Source: Psychrobacillus psychrodurans
Lineage (GTDB): Bacteria; Bacillota; Bacilli; Bacillales_A; Planococcaceae
Assembly (NCBI RefSeq): GCF_027563345.1
Contig: NZ_JAMKBK010000010.1
DNA: 64,000 nucleotides
Direction: 5' to 3' (one strand)
In this document: positions 49,614 through 58,910 of the stretch, in pieces
How the letters are laid out: the number at the start of each line of letters is the position of its first letter
Position numbering within the stretch: position 1 is the stretch's first letter
Translations under genes and position numbers: made by a program
The notes under the pieces: model-generated
The model's database searches: none
Told to the model about the DNA's origin: nothing
The model's input: only the letters and a program-made list of their open reading frames with translations

Positions 49614-51443
49614 TTATTTATTTGGCTCATCCATTTTAAGAACGGCCATAAATGCTTCCTGAGGAACTTCTACAGAACCTACTTGCTTCATGCGTTTTTT
49701 TCCTTCTTTTTGTTTATCAAGAAGTTTGCGTTTACGAGATATATCTCCGCCGTAACATTTCGCCAAGACATTTTTACCGATAGACTTAATAGTAGACCTA
49801 GCGACGATTTTTTGTCCAATAGCAGCTTGTACTGGAACTTCAAATTGTTGTCTAGGGATTAGAGCTTTTAGCTTTTCAACTATAACCTTCCCACGTTCGT
49901 ACGCGAAATCACGGTGAACAATAAAGCTAAGAGCATCCACTTTCTCACTGTTAAGTAAAATATCCATTTTCACTAACTTAGATTCCTTATATCCAATTAA
50001 GTCGTAATCAAAAGAAGCATAGCCTTTTGTACTCGACTTTAAAGCATCAAAGAAGTCATAAACAACTTCTGATAAAGGAATTTCATAAATAATATTAACA
50101 CGTGATTTCGATAAGAAATCCATCGTGATAAAGTTCCCGCGTTTACGTTGACAAAGTTCCATAACTGAACCTACATAATCTTCTGGAACCATAATAGATG
50201 CTTTTACATATGGTTCTTCGATTGTATCTACTTTTTGGACGTCCGGCATCATTGATGGGTTGTCCACTTTTAGAGTATCTCCGTTTGTAAGCTTTACATC
50301 ATATATAACACTAGGTGCCGTAGTAATTAAATCAATCTTAAATTCACGTTCTATACGCTCCTGAATTATCTCCATATGTAATAATCCAAGGAAACCACAA
50401 CGATATCCAAAACCTAATGCTTGGGAAGTTTCCGGTTCGAACTCTAATGCTGAATCATTCAGTTGAAGTTTTTCTAAAGCCTCACGTAAATCAACGTATT
50501 TCGTATTGTCAATTGGATATAACCCACAGAAAACCATTGGATTCATTTTTTTATATCCAGCTAAAGGTTCCAAAGCAGGATTGTTAGCTAAAGTAATCGT
50601 ATCACCGACACTTGAGTCACCTACGTTTTTCATGGAAGCAGTTAAAAATCCAACGTCACCAACAGTCAATTCAGAACGCTGTGTCGTTCTAGGAGTAAAT
50701 ACCCCCGTCTCTACTACTTCGAATTCCTTGCCAGAAGACATCATTTTAATCGTATCGCCTGGTTTAACTGTACCTTCCACAATACGAATATAAACGATTA
50801 CTCCACGATAAGGATCAAATAATGAGTCAAATATCAATGCCTTTAAAGGTGCATTTGGATCTCCAGATGGTGCAGGTACTTTTTCTACAATTTGTTCTAG
50901 GATTTCTTCGATACCAATACCAGCTTTTGCAGATGCTAAAACAGCTTCTGAAGCATCCAAACCAATAACGTCTTCAACCTCTGCTCTTACACGCTCTGGA
51001 TCTGCAGCTGGAAGATCTATTTTATTGATAACTGGAAGTATTTCAAGATCATTATCTAAAGCCAAATAAACATTTGCAAGTGTCTGTGCTTCAATTCCCT
51101 GTGCTGCATCTACAACTAAAATAGCGCCTTCACAGGCAGCTAAGCTACGAGACACCTCATAGGTGAAATCGACATGACCTGGAGTATCAATAAGATGGAA
51201 GATGTACTCTTCACCGTCTTTTGCATTATAAGTCAATTGAACAGCATTCAATTTTATAGTAATACCACGTTCACGTTCAAGATCCATTGAATCGAGTAAT
51301 TGGCTCTGCATTTCTCGAGATGTTACCGTTTGCGTTTTTTCTAAGATACGATCCGCAAGTGTCGATTTCCCATGATCAATATGGGCAATAATCGAAAAAT
51401 TACGTATTTTCTTCTGTCGTGCTAGTCTCTCATCATTATTCAT
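49614..51443 (-). CDS. lepA: Elongation factor 4 (LepA)
   Basis: 609 residues. GTPase domain: G1 AHIDHGKSTL near residue 19, G2 RGIT, G3 DTPGH, G4 NKID, G5 SAKAG. EF-G-like domains II, III and V follow, and the LepA-specific C-terminal domain (GQKIVARSTIKSIGKNVLAKCYGGDISRKRKLL, split: NVLAKCYGGDISRKRKLL). It back-translocates or assists initiation on ribosomes under ionic stress. Probable promoter with TATAAT at 51473-51478. Confidence 0.97.
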   Translation of the reverse strand: MNNDERLARQKKIRNFSIIAHIDHGKSTLADRILEKTQTVTSREMQSQLLDSMDLERERGITIKLNAVQLTYNAKDGEEYIFHLIDTPGHVDFTYEVSRSLAACEGAILVVDAAQGIEAQTLANVYLALDNDLEILPVINKIDLPAADPERVRAEVEDVIGLDASEAVLASAKAGIGIEEILEQIVEKVPAPSGDPNAPLKALIFDSLFDPYRGVIVYIRIVEGTVKPGDTIKMMSSGKEFEVVETGVFTPRTTQRSELTVGDVGFLTASMKNVGDSSVGDTITLANNPALEPLAGYKKMNPMVFCGLYPIDNTKYVDLREALEKLQLNDSALEFEPETSQALGFGYRCGFLGLLHMEIIQERIEREFKIDLITTAPSVIYDVKLTNGDTLKVDNPSMMPDVQKVDTIEEPYVKASIMVPEDYVGSVMELCQRKRGNFITMDFLSKSRVNIIYEIPLSEVVYDFFDALKSSTKGYASFDYDLIGYKESKLVKMDILLNSEKVDALSFIVHRDFAYERGKVIVEKLKALIPRQQFEVPVQAAIGQKIVARSTIKSIGKNVLAKCYGGDISRKRKLLDKQKEGKKRMKQVGSVEVPQEAFMAVLKMDEPNK

Positions 51444-51752
51444 ACTTGTTCACTCCTAATTAAACTACTTGCATTATAACAGATAAAGGATTGTTTAAAA
51501 GATATTACTGTATCATTGTATGTACATTCTAGATTGTTTAAATTGAGTTGAACCCATAATTAATTGATGTCGTGCTGAGTGGATATCAACGTTGTTCGGA
51601 TTTCACTATTTAATATACTTTTATGTATTTTAAAATAAATAATTTTTCGCCAGACTTTAATCTTATCAAAAACCTCTTAATAACACAATCTACGAGTATA
51701 TATTCCTTATGAAAAGAGATGAAGCATAATTGCTTCATCTCTTATTGTTTAC
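51444..51752. other. Intergenic stretch between lepA and spoIIP
   Basis: About 310 AT-rich bases with no gene. It contains a likely lepA promoter (TATAAT on the minus strand at 51473-51478, weak -35) and the spoIIP terminator at 51714-51743. Nothing else recognised. Confidence 0.6.
51714..51743 (-). terminator. Terminator after spoIIP
   Basis: AAGAGATGAAGCA / TGCTTCATCTCTT perfect stem, loop of 4 bases; the T-run is short (TTTTCAT on minus), but the stem is strong. Confidence 0.85.
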
Positions 51753-52571
51753 TTATATTGGTAAATCTTCATTTAACATATTAGATATTGCTTTTGCTAA
51801 AACTGCAATAGAACGATTTAATTCCTGTTCATTATTATCAATGCCACCCAATTCTACATTGAGTAAAATTTTGGAAAGGTCTTGATTGTATACACCGTCT
51901 ACTCCCTTTCCTTCTCGTGGTAGAATTCCTCGTGAAATTCCAGGAACTAATTTATTAAGTTGATCAGAGAGATTTTGTGCGAGTTGTTCATTCCATTTAT
52001 AATTGGGGTGCTCTCGGCCAATAACAAATATAAATTTAGCATAGCGTTCTTCTCCATTTATAAGCGTCGTCACATTTGCTTTTGCGGAATCCCTATGAAT
52101 ATCTAAAATAATATCATATTCTTTCTGCCCAATTGCTTGTTGAACAAAAGGTCTTATTGAATCATATTGTTTCGCATCTCCAGTAATCTCTGGTCCCAAA
52201 ATATCGGTTTCTAATTGATGAACTGCAAATTGAGCAGTTATTTGCTCTTGGAAGGACGTAATATTGTTTTCTGAATGGTACGTTGCAATTTTCTCACCCT
52301 TAGCAGCTAGTATAGGCTTATAGGCTTCTTGAGAATGGGTAAAATAAACAAATGCTTTTTTAGGTTCTAAAATTTCGGGAGCAGCAGTTTTTGTTTCTAA
52401 CTGCGCGGCGTAGACGACTGCAGTGGTACTCTCCTCTTTTGGTGTTACTTCTTTTGTTGCGGTTTGTTGCTTTTGTTGCGGGAAAAGAGGCGTTTGGACG
52501 GTTGCAATAATAATTGGTGCTAAAAATAAAAGTAATAAAATGCTAACTACATTCTTTAAGGACTTAGCCAT
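51753..52571 (-). CDS. spoIIP: Stage II sporulation protein P (peptidoglycan amidase/endopeptidase)
   Basis: 272 residues from ATG 52571, with AGGAGAG upstream; 14 further codons lack a better site. Signal/anchor at about 6-26 (VVSILLLLFLAPIIIATV). Catalytic domain from about residue 80: FVYFTHSQEAYKPIL (zinc His), DIILDIHRDSA (zinc His), VIGREHPNYKWNEQLAQNL and KILLNVELGGIDN (catalytic Glu). Part of the DMP complex that thins septal peptidoglycan and drives engulfment. A sigma-E-like -10 (CATACGAT, 52593-52600) lies before it; it also follows gpr closely. Confidence 0.93.
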   Translation of the reverse strand: MAKSLKNVVSILLLLFLAPIIIATVQTPLFPQQKQQTATKEVTPKEESTTAVVYAAQLETKTAAPEILEPKKAFVYFTHSQEAYKPILAAKGEKIATYHSENNITSFQEQITAQFAVHQLETDILGPEITGDAKQYDSIRPFVQQAIGQKEYDIILDIHRDSAKANVTTLINGEERYAKFIFVIGREHPNYKWNEQLAQNLSDQLNKLVPGISRGILPREGKGVDGVYNQDLSKILLNVELGGIDNNEQELNRSIAVLAKAISNMLNEDLPI

Positions 52572-52625
52572 AATTTCCACTCTCCTCACACAATCGTATG
52601 AAGAGAGCGGCAATTTTAGAACACT

Positions 52626-53642
52626 TTATCTAGTTGTAATCCAACTTTCTATCCCATTAGACAATATATATGCATAGTGTTCAACCCAAGCATCCGTTTC
52701 TTTAGGGGTTACAAATAGGGATGGGTTTTTACCGACAAATACTTCTTCAAACAACTTTCTTTTTTCTTCCGTAGACCACGTAACCCATTCTCCAAAAATT
52801 GGTTGAAGTACAGATTTGTCGATGTTCGGTTTTTTATTAGAAACCATCGGCGTTACCGCTAATGCAGAGGAAGGTCGCCCTTTTTCCTCCACCTTAGAAG
52901 CAATATAATGAATGACTTGCTCCATTGCATCAGCATATAAAACTGGTCCATCCACAACCATCGGAATACCTATAGCTGTTACTGGCACCCCATATACTTC
53001 TTCCGATATTTCTTTTCGTTGATTTCCTACACCTGATCCTGGATGTATTCCTGTATTTGTCAGCTGAATAGTTTTACATAGGCGTTCGCTATTTCTAGCT
53101 GCTAAAGCATCTAACACAATGATTAGATCTGGTTTATATGCTTTACTAATTGCTTCTACAAAATCACTTGTCTCAAAACCTGTTTGTCCAGTTACCCCTG
53201 GAGCATACATCACTACTTTTACCCGTTCAGCACTTTCAGTCAATGAAGAACTTTGTAAATACTCAATTGCCTTTGGACCAATGGCATCAGGAGTTATAGT
53301 TGCATTACCTAATCCAATGATTAATATTTTTGAGTCCTTCGATAGATTTAAATCATGATGCATCTCTCTAAGTTTTTCGATAAATATTTTTTCTAAGGGT
53401 TTGAAACTATCCTCTTGGTCCGGACTCACCGTCAAATCCGTTAAAGTAATATATTTACCTTTTTTCTTTCCTAATTTCTTTTCTCCTTCTTCATTGACTT
53501 CAATTGATGTCACAAGTACTGCACCTTCACGATTTTCTTCGAATGTAATTCCTTCGGAGTTTTTAAGTTTATTTTTCTCCTCGCCTGTACGATGCTTTAC
53601 CATTTCATCTGATTCATCTAATAAATCAGTTCTTCCCCACAT
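52626..53642 (-). CDS. gpr: Germination protease (spore protease Gpr)
   Basis: 338 residues. N-terminal propeptide (RTDLLDESDEMVKHRTGEE), then EGITFEENREGAVLVTSIEVNEEG. The A25 protease core has LIIGLGNATITPDAIGPKA, PGVTGQTGFETSDFVEAI, LIVLDALAARN and LTNTGIHPGSGVGNQRKEIS (the TGIHPGSGVGN stretch is family-specific). It degrades small acid-soluble proteins at germination; the zymogen cuts itself. A sigma-G-type promoter lies upstream. Divergent from rpsT. Confidence 0.96.
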   Translation of the reverse strand: MWGRTDLLDESDEMVKHRTGEEKNKLKNSEGITFEENREGAVLVTSIEVNEEGEKKLGKKKGKYITLTDLTVSPDQEDSFKPLEKIFIEKLREMHHDLNLSKDSKILIIGLGNATITPDAIGPKAIEYLQSSSLTESAERVKVVMYAPGVTGQTGFETSDFVEAISKAYKPDLIIVLDALAARNSERLCKTIQLTNTGIHPGSGVGNQRKEISEEVYGVPVTAIGIPMVVDGPVLYADAMEQVIHYIASKVEEKGRPSSALAVTPMVSNKKPNIDKSVLQPIFGEWVTWSTEEKRKLFEEVFVGKNPSLFVTPKETDAWVEHYAYILSNGIESWITTR

Positions 53643-53658
53643 AATATCACCTCTTATT

Positions 53659-53688
53659 TAGTGTGGTCGATGTGTCAAGTAAATATTC
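53659..53688 (-). promoter_or_regulatory. Possible sigma-G/F-type promoter for gpr
   Basis: Minus strand GAATA, 18 bases, CACACTA, resembling the sigma-G consensus (TGAATA and CATACTA). gpr is sigma-F/G dependent in B. subtilis. Confidence 0.5.
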
Positions 53689-53702
53689 TTTGCATTTATA
53701 TA

Positions 53703-53731
53703 TTGCAATTTGTTTTTGTGTTTGTTAAAAT
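53703..53731 (+). promoter_or_regulatory. Sigma-A-type promoter for rpsT
   Basis: TTGCAA, 17-base spacer, TAAAAT, about 60 bases before the rpsT ATG. Confidence 0.65.
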
Positions 53732-53790
53732 AATGCTTGTTGTATTAGAAAGAAATGTATCATCTCAGACCTTATTAGGAGGTGAAAGGT

Positions 53791-54039
53791 ATGCCAAACA
53801 TTAAATCTGCTATTAAACGTGTTAAGACAAATGAGAGATTAAACACTCAAAACGCAAAAGCAAAATCAGCAATGCGTACTGCTGTGAAAAAAGCTGATAC
53901 TGCTGCTCTTAATAACGACGAAAACGCAAAAGATCTAATTAAAACTGCTATTCAACAACTTGAAAAAGCAGCTTCAAAAGGATTAATTCATAAAAACGCA
54001 GCTTCTCGTAAGAAGTCTCAATTAATGAAAAAAGCGTAA
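53791..54039 (+). CDS. rpsT: 30S ribosomal protein S20
   Basis: 82 residues from ATG 53791 with TAGGAGGTGAAAGGT upstream. The sequence MPNIKSAIKRVKTNERLNTQNAKAKSAMRT (split: MPNIKSAIKRVKTNERLN) is typical, Ala/Lys-rich, three-helix S20; it ends NAASRKKSQLMKKA. It binds the 5' domain of 16S rRNA. Monocistronic, with its own promoter and terminator. Confidence 0.97.
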   Translation: MPNIKSAIKRVKTNERLNTQNAKAKSAMRTAVKKADTAALNNDENAKDLIKTAIQQLEKAASKGLIHKNAASRKKSQLMKKA

Positions 54040-54045
54040 TAAAAA

Positions 54046-54083
54046 AAGACTATCCGATTATTTCGGATAGTCTTTATTTTTTT
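54046..54083 (+). terminator. Terminator after rpsT
   Basis: AAAGACTATCCGA / TCGGATAGTCTTT perfect stem followed by ATTTTTTT. Confidence 0.95.
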
Positions 54084-54462
54084 CAAAAAATAGTTTTCCC
54101 CTTAAGGGCATGGTGGAAATTCGGTAAAAGCATTTTTGACTTCACATAAAAGAAACTATTTTTAAAAAAACATTGCACAAAAGGTTTCTCGTTGATTATT
54201 ACTACTTTTAGGTTCTAATACAGAATATCAAATCGCGCTATCCCCCCTAAAGTGTAGGATTTAAAGAAAGAATCATGAACATATCTTGGAATCCTGTTAT
54301 TAACATAAATGCCCGTAAAAACACCATCACGAATGCAATGACTCGAAATTTCTGCTTAACAGACTATAACTTGGAAAAACCATCTTTAATCACGTATTTA
54401 TTGGTGGATTAACATACTTAAATCCAAAGATTATAGAGTGAACTTAATAACGATTAAGCCCC
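54084..54462. other. Intergenic stretch between rpsT and holA
   Basis: About 380 bases without an open frame or recognised element. Base composition is like other gaps; a C7 run is near 54242. It may hold decayed coding or repeat DNA, but nothing can be named. Confidence 0.5.
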
Positions 54463-55467
54463 TTACTTCAGCAAAAACATCTCTAAAATTCTATCTCGAT
54501 TTATATTTAGTGTTTTTAACTGTAAATCGACTGTCGCAAGATCATTCAATGTTTGCAGCAGTTTTTGTTCATTGTGAAGCATAGGGTGATCTATTAATAA
54601 CTTTACTCGGTATGGATGGACCTTAAGCTGATTGGCAATTTGCTGAGCATGATAGCCTTTTTTCTTTAAGTGGCTTACCTGGACCATTAATCTAACTTGT
54701 GTTGCTATTAAAGCATTTAGCTTTAATGGATCCTCTTTTCTCTTCAATAAATCGTGATAAATTTCAATCGCTTCACTTTTATGCCCCGAAAGATAAGCAT
54801 TTCCTAATGTAAAAACATCTTGCTCTAGAGTACGTACAAGCAACTTCTTTATTGTGTCACTATCGATCTCTTGCTCTTCGCCAACGAAAGTTGCTATTTT
54901 CGCTAACTCTGTCTGCAGATGAACAAGATCCGTTCCACCAAGTTCAATTAGGCAATCTATAGACTCATCAGACATCGTTTTCCCATGTGTAGAAAGTTCA
55001 TGTAAAATCCATCCCTTTAAATCATGGACCTGTAAGCTAACTGACTCAATAACATTGGCTGTCTGTTTCATAGCTTTTGTAATTTTCTTACGTTCGTCTA
55101 GTTTTTCATAAGGTGCTATAAAAACAGTGATTGCTGATGGTGAAGGAGATTTCAACCACTCTTCTAGACTAACCGTATCATGGACTATTTTTTCTTTTCC
55201 CTTTTCAGTCGCTTTTAGAAAGAATGCATTTTTTGCTATAACCAGTTTCTTATCTGAAAAAAAAGGAATAGTATCTGCCTCATACATAACCTCGTCTACT
55301 TTACTTTCCTCCATATCGAAGGTGATAACTTCTAATTCCCCTTGATCATTTAATTGTCTTTTAATTCTTTTTAATGTTTCTTCGATAAAATATGCTTCAT
55401 TTCCATATAATAAATACACAGAAGAAATGTTATTATTAGATATCTGCATCCACTTTTCTGAAATCAT
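54463..55467 (-). CDS. holA: DNA polymerase III subunit delta
   Basis: 334 residues. N-terminal ATPase-like domain with VYLLYGNEAYFIEETLKRI (degenerate, no P-loop), VITFDMEESKVDEVMYEADTIPFFSDKKLVIAKN (split: ADTIPFFSDKKLVIAKN), then lid and collar domains ending LKTLNINRDRILEMFLLK. Part of the clamp loader that opens the beta clamp. It matches B. subtilis yqeN by sequence type and by position between rpsT and yqzM/comEC. Confidence 0.94.
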   Translation of the reverse strand: MISEKWMQISNNNISSVYLLYGNEAYFIEETLKRIKRQLNDQGELEVITFDMEESKVDEVMYEADTIPFFSDKKLVIAKNAFFLKATEKGKEKIVHDTVSLEEWLKSPSPSAITVFIAPYEKLDERKKITKAMKQTANVIESVSLQVHDLKGWILHELSTHGKTMSDESIDCLIELGGTDLVHLQTELAKIATFVGEEQEIDSDTIKKLLVRTLEQDVFTLGNAYLSGHKSEAIEIYHDLLKRKEDPLKLNALIATQVRLMVQVSHLKKKGYHAQQIANQLKVHPYRVKLLIDHPMLHNEQKLLQTLNDLATVDLQLKTLNINRDRILEMFLLK

Positions 55468-55622
55468 GTTAAGTGCTCCTTGCTATGTATAGTTATATTT
55501 CATTATATCGTAAATACGTGTATAAATTGTGACATTATATGCCTTACTAGAAAAAGAAAAGTTTGTATATAGATTTTTTATAGGCAATCCTTTATAATTA
55601 GGTGGAAATAGGAGGGGTAACA

Positions 55623-55757
55623 ATGAATGAGTTTGAACAAAATGTCCAGTCGAAACGTAACGACGCGATCGACTCTGGTGTAGGTTTTGTAGTCTCCTTT
55701 GGTTTTTTTGCAATAATGTTTGTCATTGCAACCGTTATTGAGTTCGTAGCTCGATAA
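55623..55757 (+). CDS. yqzM: YqzM family small membrane protein
   Basis: 44 residues (MNEFEQNVQSKRNDAIDSGV..., ending VIEFVAR) with one membrane helix at about 20-41 and a strong ribosome site (AGGAGGGG). Too short for usual ORF cut-offs, but the conserved N-terminus, the ribosome site, the following terminator and the position between holA and comEC match YqzM. Function unknown. Confidence 0.88.
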   Translation: MNEFEQNVQSKRNDAIDSGVGFVVSFGFFAIMFVIATVIEFVAR

Positions 55758-55806
55758 AATGAAAATTCAATTAGTGAGATATTCTTCAATCGTACTGATT
55801 GAAAAC

Positions 55807-55844
55807 TAAAAGGGTTTTGCCTCGTGGAGGTAAAACCCTTTTTT
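55807..55844 (+). terminator. Terminator after yqzM
   Basis: AAAAGGGTTTT.CCTC pairs with GAGG.AAAACCCTTTT, followed by TT. Confidence 0.92.
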
Positions 55845-55994
55845 CACTGCACTTTCATATTTCGAAGCTAATATAATATAGCAAGCGGAAACATTCTAAG
55901 CATCTGGGGCACAGCTTCATTCTCCTTTTGCCACAGGATGTTAGTCAGACGTGGCCACACAATATGGCTTATTAAGCCTTTGTCCTTTAAATAC

Positions 55995-58190
55995 TTATGG
56001 AATTGTAACAGTCATATCCCCACTTTTATTAATCTCGACTTCAATAGTACCGTCCGTCCCTGTCTGTAAATAAGGAATTCGCAATTCTTCTAGACGCTCG
56101 ACCACCTCTGGATGTGGATGACCATAGCGATTTTCAACGCCTGCTTGTATTATCGCTACACTAGGCTGAACCAAATTCAAAAACTGCTCAGTGCTAGAGG
56201 TTTTACTGCCATGATGACCTACTTTCAATACATCAATTTGTTGTATTGCTCGTGAATAATACTCCACTAGATCTAACTCACCTCGTTCCTCTAAATCTCC
56301 AATGAATAATCCATGAAAATTATTATTTCTCATTGATAATACAAGAGAATCATCATTCCCCTCATATATTTCATCCATTGGATATAAGTATTGAAAATGA
56401 TAGTAATCTGAAAAGATAATGTCCCCAGCAATCTTTTCATAAACCGGGATTCGTTGCTTATCAATCTCCACCCTTAAATCATCCATTACTTCTTTCTCCC
56501 AAGAACCAGGAGTAATATGAATCTCCTTTACTTTTACTCCTCTTAGAACTTCTTCTGCACCTTCCATATGATCAGCATCTGCATGGGTAATGATAAGTAT
56601 ATCGATTGCATTTATACCCTTTCCTTTTAACAAAGGCAAAACAACCTGTCTACCAATTTCGTAAGGTTCATTTGTTTGTTTCCAAGTTTCTTGATCGAAC
56701 CTTAGTAATCCACCTGTATCTATCATTATTACTTGTTTTCGGTAAGGCATTTCAATTAGTATACAATCACCTTGTCCAACATTTACAAAGGTAATTCGGG
56801 TTGTTGAATCCGTAAGAGGAGCTAATTGAATAACTAATAGAGTGATTAAGAAATAAAGGGTACATCCAAATACCTTCTTTTTTCTTTCTATGGAGATAAG
56901 TATTGCAATCACGCTAGTGTAGGCAAGAAGTATCATCCAGTTCTCCGGCCTCATAGGATTCCACATCTGGTATGGTAATGTACCTAACTTTAGAATGAGA
57001 ATATCAATTAAGCCTCGAATAGGTTCATACACGAGAAACAAAGCTTCAGAGATAGAAGGCACTACAAATGTTAGCAACAGAAACAAAAGATTAAGAGGTA
57101 AAACGAGAAACGTAAATAAGGGAACAAATATTAAATTTGCGAGGAAAGAAGAAATAGAAATTTCATAAAAGTGATAGAGAAGAATAGGATAAACGATAAC
57201 TTGACAAACTGCAGTTAGAATAAACGATTGTAATAAATAGGAATGAGTTGATTTTAATAAAATCGAGGAATAAATAAGTGAAAATGCAGCTAAATAGGAG
57301 AGTTGAAAACCAATTTGGAATATAATCCAAGGTGTTAGAAAGACAAATCCCATAAAACTTAATGAAAAAGCGTCTTCTATTGCTATTTTTCTTTGAAAAA
57401 GTACTGAGATTAAAACAATCTCTGTTACAGAAACAGATCTCCATACGGAAGGCGCCCCTCCAGCAAGCAAAGCATATAAAGGTAGTGCAATTATTAACAA
57501 CCAGTTTGCGGTTTCCCTTCTTACACCTAAACGAATCATTATTTCAAAAATTAACCAAACGATGAGCGCAACATGTAGACCAGAAATAGCAAATAGATGC
57601 GTTATACCGAGTGTCTGGTAGGCACTTTGCATATCGGAAGGCATTTGCTCCCTACTACCTATTAAAAGTGCTTCTGCCTCTGCTTGGAGCGATAATGGAA
57701 AGCGATCCCGTATATGCCGTTTCACCTTAAAACGCTGCCCTGCCATAAAAGTTATAAAATCTGTATTTTTTCCAATGAGCTCATACTGAGTAACTTGAAG
57801 TTGTCCGACAGAGCCATTACTTTTTAAATAATTTTCCATATTAAATGCATACATATGTGATTTTGGTCCATTAGAAGTTTCTTCCGAGCGTATATTCATA
57901 GTTATTCCTGCAAGGGAATGTTTTTTGAACGCTTCCTTATGTTGTTCACTTTCCAATTTTAATTGAACATACCACTTATCCTTGTTCTCTGATATAGCAA
58001 AACCACGTAGAGTGCTTCCATTAATGCGATATGTGTCTGTCCAAGTAATTTGGGTGACATTTTGAGCTAGTGAAGGAATAGGCATTCTCTGCAAAGTATA
58101 AAAGTAGCAACTTATTCCTAAACATAAAATAATTACTATAAATGACACTGAAAACTGTTTATATAAAAGCAAAAAAAGAATTACAAACAA
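55995..58190 (-). CDS. comEC: DNA internalization competence protein ComEC/Rec2
   Basis: 731 residues from the first canonical codon (TTG 58190), but the frame stays open to 58307 and encodes a further hydrophobic helix (LIYIAIAVIVGVIAAYE), so the true start is probably upstream, overlapping comEB. An N-terminal OB-like domain with DUF4131, a Competence-domain helix bundle (LFAISGLHVALIVWL; ALLAGGAPSVWRSV) and a C-terminal metallo-beta-lactamase-like domain (FVNVGQGDCILIE, MIDTGG, ITHADADHMEGAEE, LKVGHHGSKTSST) are all present. It is the channel for single-stranded transforming DNA. Confidence 0.93.
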   Translation of the reverse strand: MFVILFLLLYKQFSVSFIVIILCLGISCYFYTLQRMPIPSLAQNVTQITWTDTYRINGSTLRGFAISENKDKWYVQLKLESEQHKEAFKKHSLAGITMNIRSEETSNGPKSHMYAFNMENYLKSNGSVGQLQVTQYELIGKNTDFITFMAGQRFKVKRHIRDRFPLSLQAEAEALLIGSREQMPSDMQSAYQTLGITHLFAISGLHVALIVWLIFEIMIRLGVRRETANWLLIIALPLYALLAGGAPSVWRSVSVTEIVLISVLFQRKIAIEDAFSLSFMGFVFLTPWIIFQIGFQLSYLAAFSLIYSSILLKSTHSYLLQSFILTAVCQVIVYPILLYHFYEISISSFLANLIFVPLFTFLVLPLNLLFLLLTFVVPSISEALFLVYEPIRGLIDILILKLGTLPYQMWNPMRPENWMILLAYTSVIAILISIERKKKVFGCTLYFLITLLVIQLAPLTDSTTRITFVNVGQGDCILIEMPYRKQVIMIDTGGLLRFDQETWKQTNEPYEIGRQVVLPLLKGKGINAIDILIITHADADHMEGAEEVLRGVKVKEIHITPGSWEKEVMDDLRVEIDKQRIPVYEKIAGDIIFSDYYHFQYLYPMDEIYEGNDDSLVLSMRNNNFHGLFIGDLEERGELDLVEYYSRAIQQIDVLKVGHHGSKTSSTEQFLNLVQPSVAIIQAGVENRYGHPHPEVVERLEELRIPYLQTGTDGTIEVEINKSGDMTVTIP

Positions 58191-58258
58191 GAAGAACAGG
58201 ATAATGGTAGATTCGTAAGCTGCTATTACACCTACTATAACTGCTATAGCGATATATA

Positions 58259-58840
58259 TTAAATTTCCGCGGATGTTGTTAATCCAAATAGTTCTGCCAC
58301 CTTCATTTCATATGGTGCTAATTCTTCAACACTTGCTCCTTTTTCTTTCAGCTTTGATATTAGTTCTGTGTACAACGCAACTTTTTCATCACTCAAGAAA
58401 TCTATCTTTCGTTCATCGAAAGGCACATGAATAACTTCGACTCCCGCCTTATTTAACAATTCAATGGCATAAGAGTTGTTTTTATAGTCTTGAGCATAGT
58501 ACAGACGACTAATCCCAGCTTGAATGATTGATTTCGTACACGGTAAGCATGGGAAATGAGTTACATATAGGTCAGCACCACTCACTGTAATCCCGTATTT
58601 AGCACATTGTAAAAGAGCATTCATCTCTGCATGTATAGTTCTCACACAATGGTTATCCACGACATAACATCCATGATCAATACAATGGTCACCACCTGAG
58701 ATAGATCCATTATATCCTCCTGCCATAATTCGGCGATCACGCACAATCGTAGCGCCAACTGCAAGACGTGTACATGTGCTTCTAAGTGCAAGTAAATGGC
58801 TCTGAGCCAAGAAAAATTGATCCCATGTTATTCTCTCCAT
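58259..58840 (-). CDS. comEB: ComE operon protein 2 (dCMP deaminase family)
   Basis: 193 residues. The zinc/catalytic motifs are IHAEMNALLQCA (HAE) near residue 72 and PCLPCTKSIIQAG (PCxxC) near 97; an added CIDHGCYV segment is typical of dCMP deaminase-like proteins. It would make dUMP from dCMP, though in B. subtilis the gene is not needed for competence. It lies between comEA and comEC; the comEC frame overlaps its end. Confidence 0.93.
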   Translation of the reverse strand: MERITWDQFFLAQSHLLALRSTCTRLAVGATIVRDRRIMAGGYNGSISGGDHCIDHGCYVVDNHCVRTIHAEMNALLQCAKYGITVSGADLYVTHFPCLPCTKSIIQAGISRLYYAQDYKNNSYAIELLNKAGVEVIHVPFDERKIDFLSDEKVALYTELISKLKEKGASVEELAPYEMKVAELFGLTTSAEI

Positions 58841-58910
58841 ATAATTACCTCCAAAATATACGTTTATCTAAGTGTAGTAGTTTGTGTAAGAAACTTCAAT
58901 AATTCGTTTG

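Noticed and set aside
54084..54462. Possible decayed gene between rpsT and holA
   Set aside because: No frame in any direction is open for a useful length and no familiar peptide fragment is visible.
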